From: an uncultured Pelagibacteraceae bacterium
Lineage (GTDB): Bacteria; Pseudomonadota; Alphaproteobacteria; Pelagibacterales; Pelagibacteraceae
Length of the DNA stretch: 64,000 bases
Assembly (NCBI GenBank): GCA_902603945.1
Contig: CACKWP010000003.1
Coordinates: 1 to 64,000 of the forward strand
Direction: 5' to 3'
Shown: positions 59,512 to 64,000 of the stretch, piece after piece
How the letters are laid out: each line of letters opens with the position of its first letter
How positions within the stretch are numbered: position 1 is the first letter of the stretch
The notes under the pieces: generated by a model
What the model was told of the DNA's origin: nothing
What the model saw: the letters and a program-made list of their open reading frames with translations, nothing else
The model's database searches: none
Program-made: the position numbers and the translations under genes

Positions 59512-60711
59512 ATGTCAAAAGAAAAGTTTAACCGAAACAAACCACATTGTAATATTGGTACAATCGGACACGTAGATCATGGTAAAACAACATTAACAGC
59601 AGCTATAACAAAAGTGTTATCAGAAGCTGGAGGATCTAGCTCGGCAAATTTCGTAGCGTATGATCAAATAGATAAAGCTCCAGAGGAAAAAGAAAGAGGA
59701 ATTACAATATCAACCGCACACGTTGAATATGAAACAGAAAAAAGGCACTATGCTCACGTAGATTGTCCAGGTCACGCTGATTACGTAAAAAATATGATTA
59801 CGGGTGCAGCGCAAATGGATGGAGCAATTTTGGTAGTTAATGCTGCCGACGGCCCAATGCCTCAAACTAGAGAGCATATTCTATTAGCTCGTCAAGTAGG
59901 TGTTCCTGCAATTGTAGTATTTTTAAACAAAATCGATACTGTTAAAGATAAAGAACTTGTTGATTTAGTTGAGGAAGAAATTAGAGAGTTATTAACTTCT
60001 TACAAGTTTCCTGGCGATAAAATTCCTATAGTAAAAGGCTCAGCTTTAAATGCAGTAGAAGGAAAAGATGAAGCCACTGGAAAAAATGCAATAATGGAAT
60101 TAATGAAAGCAGTAGATGAAACAATTCCTCAACCTGATAGACCAAAGGATAAACCTTTCTTAATGCCGGTTGAAGACGTATTCTCAATTTCTGGAAGAGG
60201 TACAGTAGTAACTGGAAGAGTGGAGTCTGGTGTTATTAAAGTTGGTGAAGAAATTGAAATAGTAGGAATAAGAGATACAAAAAAATCAGTTTGTACTGGT
60301 GTTGAAATGTTTAGAAAACTTTTAGACAGCGGTGAAGCAGGTGATAACATTGGAGCTCTTTTAAGAGGAGTAGAAAGAACAGACGTTGAAAGAGGCCAAG
60401 TGCTTTGTAAGCCAGGTTCAATTACTCCACATACTGAGTTTGAATGTCAGGCTTATATTTTAAAGAAAGAAGAGGGCGGAAGACACACACCTTTCTTTAC
60501 AAAATATAGACCACAATTTTATTTTAGAACTACAGACGTAACTGGAGAGGTTACATTACCTTCTGGCACTGAGATGGTTATGCCAGGTGATGATGGTAAA
60601 TTCACAGTTAAATTAATTACACCAATCGCAATGAATGAAAATTTAAATTTTGCGATTAGGGAAGGTGGTAAAACAGTTGGAGCTGGAGTAGTAACTAAAA
60701 TAATTAAGTAA
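59512..60711 (+). CDS. tuf: elongation factor Tu
   Basis: GTP-binding carrier of aminoacyl-tRNA, 399 residues. Motifs are [14 protein letters not shown] (G1), [11 protein letters not shown] (G2), [22 protein letters not shown] (G3), VFLNKID (G4) and SALNAVEG (G5), with the C-terminal beta-barrels [16 protein letters not shown] and [12 protein letters not shown]. It is flanked by tRNA-Gly and tRNA-Trp in the arrangement tRNA-Tyr, tRNA-Gly, tuf, tRNA-Trp, secE known from many bacteria. Only one copy lies in this window. Confidence 0.98.
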   Translation: MSKEKFNRNKPHCNIGTIGHVDHGKTTLTAAITKVLSEAGGSSSANFVAYDQIDKAPEEKERGITISTAHVEYETEKRHYAHVDCPGHADYVKNMITGAAQMDGAILVVNAADGPMPQTREHILLARQVGVPAIVVFLNKIDTVKDKELVDLVEEEIRELLTSYKFPGDKIPIVKGSALNAVEGKDEATGKNAIMELMKAVDETIPQPDRPKDKPFLMPVEDVFSISGRGTVVTGRVESGVIKVGEEIEIVGIRDTKKSVCTGVEMFRKLLDSGEAGDNIGALLRGVERTDVERGQVLCKPGSITPHTEFECQAYILKKEEGGRHTPFFTKYRPQFYFRTTDVTGEVTLPSGTEMVMPGDDGKFTVKLITPIAMNENLNFAIREGGKTVGAGVVTKIIK

Positions 60712-60716
60712 CGCTT

Positions 60717-60792
60717 AGGAGCGTAGTTCAATTGGTAGAGCGCCGGTCTCCAAAACCGGAGGTTGTGGGTTCGAGTCCCTCCGCTCCTGCCA
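60717..60792 (+). tRNA. tRNA-Trp (anticodon CCA)
   Basis: 76-base tRNA with encoded CCA. Acceptor arms AGGAGCG and CGCTCCT pair fully. The anticodon stem CCGGT/ACCGG holds CTCCAAA, anticodon CCA. It starts 5 bases after tuf and ends 15 bases before secE. Confidence 0.97.
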
Positions 60793-60807
60793 AACTTAGA
60801 TAGAGTT

Positions 60808-60999
60808 ATGAGAAATCCTTTAAAATTTATTCAGGAAGTGAAGCAAGAAACTTTCAGGATAACATGGCCAACAAAAAAAGATACAATGATGGGAGCAATA
60901 ATGGTTTTTGCATTAGCTTCCATTGCTGCAATATTCTTTTTAATATTAGACCAAATCTTAAGATTTCTTCTTAATATTGTTCTAACAATTAATTTTTAA
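60808..60999 (+). CDS. secE: preprotein translocase subunit SecE
   Basis: A 63-residue single-helix SecE. The sequence NPLKFIQEVKQETFRITWPTKKDT is the amphipathic conserved part, followed by a membrane helix (MVFALASIAAIFFLILDQIL). I use the ATG at 60808. A longer in-frame ORF beginning inside the tRNA-Trp gene is not real. It lies between tRNA-Trp and nusG, its usual place. Confidence 0.95.
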   Translation: MRNPLKFIQEVKQETFRITWPTKKDTMMGAIMVFALASIAAIFFLILDQILRFLLNIVLTINF

Positions 61000-61001
61000 A
61001 A

Positions 61002-61526
61002 ATGAATTGGTACATTGTACAAGCTTATTCTGGATTTGAAAAAAAAGTTGTGGAGTCAATTAAAGACGAGCTTAAAAAGCATAAATTATCGGACAAATTA
61101 GATGAAATATTAGTCCCTACACATCAAGTAACAGAAGTAAAAAAAGGAAAAAGAACAAAAAAAGAAAAAAAATTTTTTCCCGGTTATGTATTAATTAAAA
61201 TAGAACTTACTAAAGAAATTTACCATATGATTAAGAATTTACAAAAAGTCAGTGGCTTTCTTGGATCTGGTGAGAAAGCGACTCCAATCTCTGATAACGA
61301 GATAAAGCGTATTTTAGGTCAAGTTTCTGACAACGCTGTTATTCAAAAAGCTGGAGTAAGTTTTGAAATCGGGGAGAAAGTAAAGGTTTGTGATGGACCA
61401 TTTGCTTCGTTTAATGGTCTAATTGAAGAAATTGATGAAGAAAAATCTAGACTTAAAGTGTCAGTTTCTATATTTGGTAGAGCTACTCCTGTAGATTTGG
61501 AATTTAATCAAGTGGAGAAAAATTAG
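61002..61526 (+). CDS. nusG: transcription termination/antitermination protein NusG
   Basis: A 174-residue NusG. The N-terminal NGN domain starts MNWYIVQAYSGFEKKVVESI, with FFPGYVLIKIELT and VSGFLGSGEKATPISDNEI. The C-terminal KOW domain is FEIGEKVKVCDGPFASFNGLIEEIDEEKSRLKV. It couples RNA polymerase to Rho or to the ribosome. The gene starts 2 bases after secE and is directly followed by rplK. Confidence 0.97.
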   Translation: MNWYIVQAYSGFEKKVVESIKDELKKHKLSDKLDEILVPTHQVTEVKKGKRTKKEKKFFPGYVLIKIELTKEIYHMIKNLQKVSGFLGSGEKATPISDNEIKRILGQVSDNAVIQKAGVSFEIGEKVKVCDGPFASFNGLIEEIDEEKSRLKVSVSIFGRATPVDLEFNQVEKN

Positions 61527-61952
61527 ATGGCAAAAGAAATAACAGGTTATGTAAAATTACAAATAAAAGGTGGACAGGCTAATCCAGCACCACCAGTTGG
61601 TCCTGCATTAGGTCAAAGGGGAATAAATATTATGGAATTTTGTAAAGCTTTTAACGAAAAAACTAAAGCTTTTATGGGTAAACCTGTGCCAGTCGTTATT
61701 ACAGTTTACAAAGATAAAAAATTCGATTTTATAATTAAATCACCACCAGCTTCACATTTTATTAGAGAAGCGGCAAAACTTAAAAGCGGATCAAGTGAAC
61801 CAGGAAGAGTAGTAGCTGGATCAATAACTATGAAACAAGCTGAAGCGATAGCTAAAGAAAAAATGAAAGATCTTAATGCTTTTGATTTAAAAGAAGCTAC
61901 AAAAATTATTTGCGGATCAGCAAGGTCAATGGGAATTGAGGTAAAAGATTAA
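61527..61952 (+). CDS. rplK: 50S ribosomal protein L11
   Basis: L11 binds 23S rRNA at the GTPase centre. The sequence [40 protein letters not shown] is diagnostic for the N-terminal domain, and [17 protein letters not shown] and [14 protein letters not shown] for the rest. 141 residues is standard. It begins on the base after the nusG stop. Confidence 0.98.
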   Translation: MAKEITGYVKLQIKGGQANPAPPVGPALGQRGINIMEFCKAFNEKTKAFMGKPVPVVITVYKDKKFDFIIKSPPASHFIREAAKLKSGSSEPGRVVAGSITMKQAEAIAKEKMKDLNAFDLKEATKIICGSARSMGIEVKD

Positions 61953-61954
61953 TT

Positions 61955-62641
61955 ATGAAGAAGAGATCAAAAAGATATAAAGAAATATTAAAATCTTCTT
62001 TTAAAAGCAAAAAAACTAATATCAAAGAAGCTATTGAATTAGTTAAAAAAAATTCAAATTCAAAATTTGATGAGTCTATTGATGTTTCTCTAAAAATTAA
62101 TCTTAAACAATCTAAAGGTGGTGATTTGAGTTTAAGAACTGTAGTAAATCTACCAAATGGCTCTGGTAAAAAAAATAAGGTGGCTGTATTATGCGAAGCT
62201 GATAAAATTAATGAAGCAAAAAAAGCGGGAGCAGATGTAGTTGGTTCAGACGACCTTTTAGAGAAAATTGCTTCCGGTAAATTTAATTTTACAAAACTTG
62301 TTTGCACCCCAGCTATGATGGGAAAAATTGGTAAACACGGAAAGGTGTTAGGACCAAAAGGTTTGATGCCGAATCCTAAATTAGGAACAGTATCTACAGA
62401 CATTACTAAAGCAGTGAAAGAAATAAAAACTGGGTTAGTCGAAATAAGGAACGATAAAGATGGAAATTTATCCTCTACGATTGGAAGGAAAAGTTTCTCT
62501 AGTGAAAAACTTTTAGAAAATTATAATTATTTTATAGAAAGTGTAAAAAAAGAAAAAACTGATACTATTAAAGGCGAATTTATTAAAGGAATTTTTGTAA
62601 CTTCAACAATGGGTATTTCTTTTAAGATAGGAGCTAAATAA
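61955..62641 (+). CDS. rplA: 50S ribosomal protein L1
   Basis: 228-residue L1 of the ribosomal stalk. Motifs are KFDESIDVSLKINLKQSKGGDLSLRTVVNLPNGSGK, KLVCTPAMMGKIGKHGKVLGPKGLMPNPKLGTV and VTSTMGISFKIGAK. It usually regulates its own operon by binding the rplK leader. Located 2 bases after rplK. Confidence 0.98.
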   Translation: MKKRSKRYKEILKSSFKSKKTNIKEAIELVKKNSNSKFDESIDVSLKINLKQSKGGDLSLRTVVNLPNGSGKKNKVAVLCEADKINEAKKAGADVVGSDDLLEKIASGKFNFTKLVCTPAMMGKIGKHGKVLGPKGLMPNPKLGTVSTDITKAVKEIKTGLVEIRNDKDGNLSSTIGRKSFSSEKLLENYNYFIESVKKEKTDTIKGEFIKGIFVTSTMGISFKIGAK

Positions 62642-62646
62642 AAGTT

Positions 62647-63159
62647 ATGATGTCGAAAGAAGCTAAAAAAAATTATGTTGAAGAAATGAAGAAAAATTTT
62701 ACAGATAATGAGTCTGTGATGATTGCTCAGTATCAAGGATTAAACGTAAATGAACTTGACTCATTAAGGAAAGAATTAAGAGATAAAGGAATTTTATTCA
62801 AAATTACAAAAAATCGTATAACAAAAATTGCAATTAAAGAAACTTCAAAAAAAGATTTAGAAAAATATTTTATTGGACCAACTGCTGCAGCCATCTCATC
62901 TGATCCTATCTCTACAGCAAAAATTTTAACAAAATTTTCTAAATCAAATGACAAATTAAAAATTGTAGCTGGTTTCATGGATGGTAAGGTTTTAAATGAA
63001 AAAGAGGTGTCTGTAATTGCCACACTCCCATCATTAGAAGAAGCAAGGGCTAAAATAGTGGGAATTTTAGCCACTCCGGCTCAAAAATTAGTGAGTATTT
63101 TACTTGCACCAGGCTCAAAAATTGCTAATTTAGCTCGCGCAAAGAGTTTAAAAAACTAA
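62647..63159 (+). CDS. rplJ: 50S ribosomal protein L10
   Basis: L10 forms the stalk base and carries L7/L12 dimers on its C-terminal helix. Motifs include SVMIAQYQGLNVNELDSLRKELRDKGILFKITKNRI, and VIATLPSLEEARAKIVGILATPAQKLVSIL. 170 residues. Two adjacent ATG codons (62647 and 62650) are possible starts. There are only 5 bases between rplA and this gene, so no room for an L10-binding leader of the E. coli type in front of it. Confidence 0.97.
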   Translation: MMSKEAKKNYVEEMKKNFTDNESVMIAQYQGLNVNELDSLRKELRDKGILFKITKNRITKIAIKETSKKDLEKYFIGPTAAAISSDPISTAKILTKFSKSNDKLKIVAGFMDGKVLNEKEVSVIATLPSLEEARAKIVGILATPAQKLVSILLAPGSKIANLARAKSLKN

Positions 63160-63174
63160 TCACAGGATCAAAAA

Positions 63175-63546
63175 ATGGCAGACTTAAATAAAATTATCGA
63201 TGAACTTTCAACTTTAACAGTCGTTGAAGCTGCAGAGTTATCAAAACAACTTGAGGAAAAATGGGGAGTAACAGCGGCAGCCCCAGTAGCAGCAGCACCA
63301 GCAGGTGGCGCAGCTGCACCAGCAGGCGAAGAAAAATCAGAGTTTTCAATTTTCTTAGCTTCAGCAGGTGATAAAAAAATTAATGTAATAAAAGAAGTAA
63401 GAGCAATAACTGGTTTAGGTTTAAAAGAAGCTAAAGATTTAGTTGAGGCAGCTCCAAAAGAAGTTAAAGGTGGAGTTGCTAAAAAAGATGCTGAAGAATT
63501 TAAGAAAAAACTTGAAGCAGCTGGTGCTAAAGTAGAATTAAAGTAA
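63175..63546 (+). CDS. rplL: 50S ribosomal protein L7/L12
   Basis: A 123-residue L7/L12. The N-terminal dimerisation part is [32 protein letters not shown], then a hinge rich in Ala, Pro and Gly, and the C-terminal factor-binding domain with [34 protein letters not shown]. Start ATG at 63175. A hairpin follows before rpoB. Confidence 0.98.
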   Translation: MADLNKIIDELSTLTVVEAAELSKQLEEKWGVTAAAPVAAAPAGGAAAPAGEEKSEFSIFLASAGDKKINVIKEVRAITGLGLKEAKDLVEAAPKEVKGGVAKKDAEEFKKKLEAAGAKVELK

Positions 63547-63561
63547 ACAAAATTTAAGACT

Positions 63562-63601
63562 AAATTTTATTGCAGAGTAAAATTTGCAATAAAATTTTTT
63601 T
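63562..63601 (+). terminator. rplL-rpoB intergenic hairpin (attenuator)
   Basis: A perfect 13-base-pair inverted repeat (AAATTTTATTGCA at 63562-63574 and TGCAATAAAATTT at 63585-63597) with a 10-base loop, running into seven T residues (63595-63601). It lies in the 62-base gap between rplL and rpoB. A partial terminator or processing site here is known in E. coli, where it lowers rpoB expression relative to the ribosomal genes. Confidence 0.7.
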
Positions 63602-63608
63602 ATATTTG

Positions 63609-64000
63609 ATGCAATTATCTTTTACGCAAAAGAAACACATAAGAAAAAACTTTGGAAAATTAGTTGAAGGTTTGTCTATACCTAATCTAATTGAAGTTCA
63701 AAAAAATTCTTATAACGAATTTCTTGAATCAAAATCGTTAAATCAACAATTAAGCGAACTATCTAAGGGTATTGATAAAGTATTCAAAAGTATTTTCCCA
63801 ATAGAAGACGGAAATGATAAATCAACTTTAGAATATATTTCATACAAATTAGAAAAACCAAAATTCGACGTAATTGAGTGTAAACAAAGAAGTTTATCTT
63901 ATTCAGCCGCTTTAAAGGCAAATTTAAGATTAGTAGTTTATGATATAGATGCTGAGAACAACACGAAACAAATCTTATCAGCCAAAGAGCAAGAAGTGTT
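63609..64000 (+). CDS. rpoB: RNA polymerase beta subunit, N-terminal part
   Basis: Only the first 130 or so codons are inside the window. The start is ATG 63609. The translated start reads MQLSFTQKKHIRKNFGKLVEGLSIPNLIEVQKNSY, typical for alphaproteobacterial beta, followed by VFKSIFPIED and the protrusion-domain opening. The order rplK-rplA-rplJ-rplL-rpoB is the standard one. Confidence 0.95.
   Translation, partial: MQLSFTQKKHIRKNFGKLVEGLSIPNLIEVQKNSYNEFLESKSLNQQLSELSKGIDKVFKSIFPIEDGNDKSTLEYISYKLEKPKFDVIECKQRSLSYSAALKANLRLVVYDIDAENNTKQILSAKEQEV

Noticed and set aside
59268-59540. 90-residue minus-strand ORF across tRNA-Tyr and tRNA-Gly
   Set aside because: It runs antisense through two tRNA genes and into the tuf start; its apparent protein is translated tRNA sequence.
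61906-62403. 165-residue minus-strand ORF opposite rplA
   Set aside because: Mirror of a highly conserved ribosomal gene with no domain of its own.
1-64000. CRISPR array, insertion sequence, prophage, rRNA operon
   Set aside because: No regularly spaced repeats, transposase, integrase, phage structural gene or rRNA sequence was found in the window.

Overview
This window is a dense, strongly AT-rich bacterial chromosome segment. It most resembles a genome-streamlined marine alphaproteobacterium of the Pelagibacterales (SAR11) type. That is inference from base composition, gene content (class II DAHP synthase, tandem glycine-betaine-type binding proteins, citramalate synthase, methylcitrate genes, sulfite/organosulfonate-exporter-like protein) and extreme compaction. 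No phylogeny could be run. There are no rRNA genes, CRISPR arrays, insertion sequences or prophage genes. No gap exceeds 200 bases, and neighbouring genes commonly overlap by 1 to 14 bases.

Layout. 1-1450: a broken or frameshifted glycosyltransferase (cut by the window edge) divergent from a sugar epimerase. 1447-6899: S-adenosylmethionine by-product loop with apt, mtnP, a cis-CaaD-like tautomerase, mtnA, a class II aldolase, a SpeD-SpeE fusion and a Nit1-like amidase. 6900-16270: envelope sugar genes (GT9, GT4), a gamma-carbonic anhydrase, a predicted secreted polysaccharide lyase, a PNPOx-like flavoprotein, a beta-hydroxyacid dehydrogenase, an MFS transporter, rpoZ, dusA and a TSUP transporter. 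16267-21493: phosphomannomutase, class Ia ribonucleotide reductase and a methyltransferase. 21496-24492: zinc uptake (znuA/znuC/znuB) with zur and a double Zur-type operator. 24578-27459: tandem proX-like genes and a permease. 27446-30951: methylcitrate genes, LysE-type exporter, phosphatase. 30993-36014: amino-sugar synthesis (stand-alone GlmU acetyltransferase, GlmS), a beta-carbonic-anhydrase-like gene, pgl and aroG. 36068-41125: nadE, cysS, cimA, trmJ, rpsD. 41126-48323: one nine-gene leftward unit sfsA-map-purB-purC-purS-purQ-purL-bolA-grxD. 48339-50981: cinA-like, GT9, tRNA-Leu, nadK. 51036-56103: a DUF4956 / VTC-domain / CotH-kinase-beta-helix / phosphoesterase-like cluster. 56106-59138: tRNA-Thr, methyltransferase, a GT-C-like membrane protein, rlmB. 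59272-64000: tRNA-Tyr, tRNA-Gly, tuf, tRNA-Trp, secE, nusG, rplK, rplA, rplJ, rplL and the start of rpoB.

Two regions stand out. The first is the operon that both makes and removes methylthioadenosine. Spermidine synthase releases MTA, MtnP and MtnA convert it, a class II aldolase probably splits the product to DHAP and a methylthio-aldehyde (the 'DHAP shunt' logic), and Apt recovers adenine. Embedded in it is a tautomerase-superfamily enzyme that carries all six residues known to matter in cis-3-chloroacrylic acid dehalogenase. The second is the four-gene DUF4956/VTC/CotH/phosphoesterase cluster, which looks like a membrane- and periplasm-facing phosphate-transfer system of unknown substrate.

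A genome-scale feature visible here is that all eleven tail-to-tail gene pairs abut or overlap. Four of them end in a shared 4-base palindrome that supplies the stop codon for both strands.
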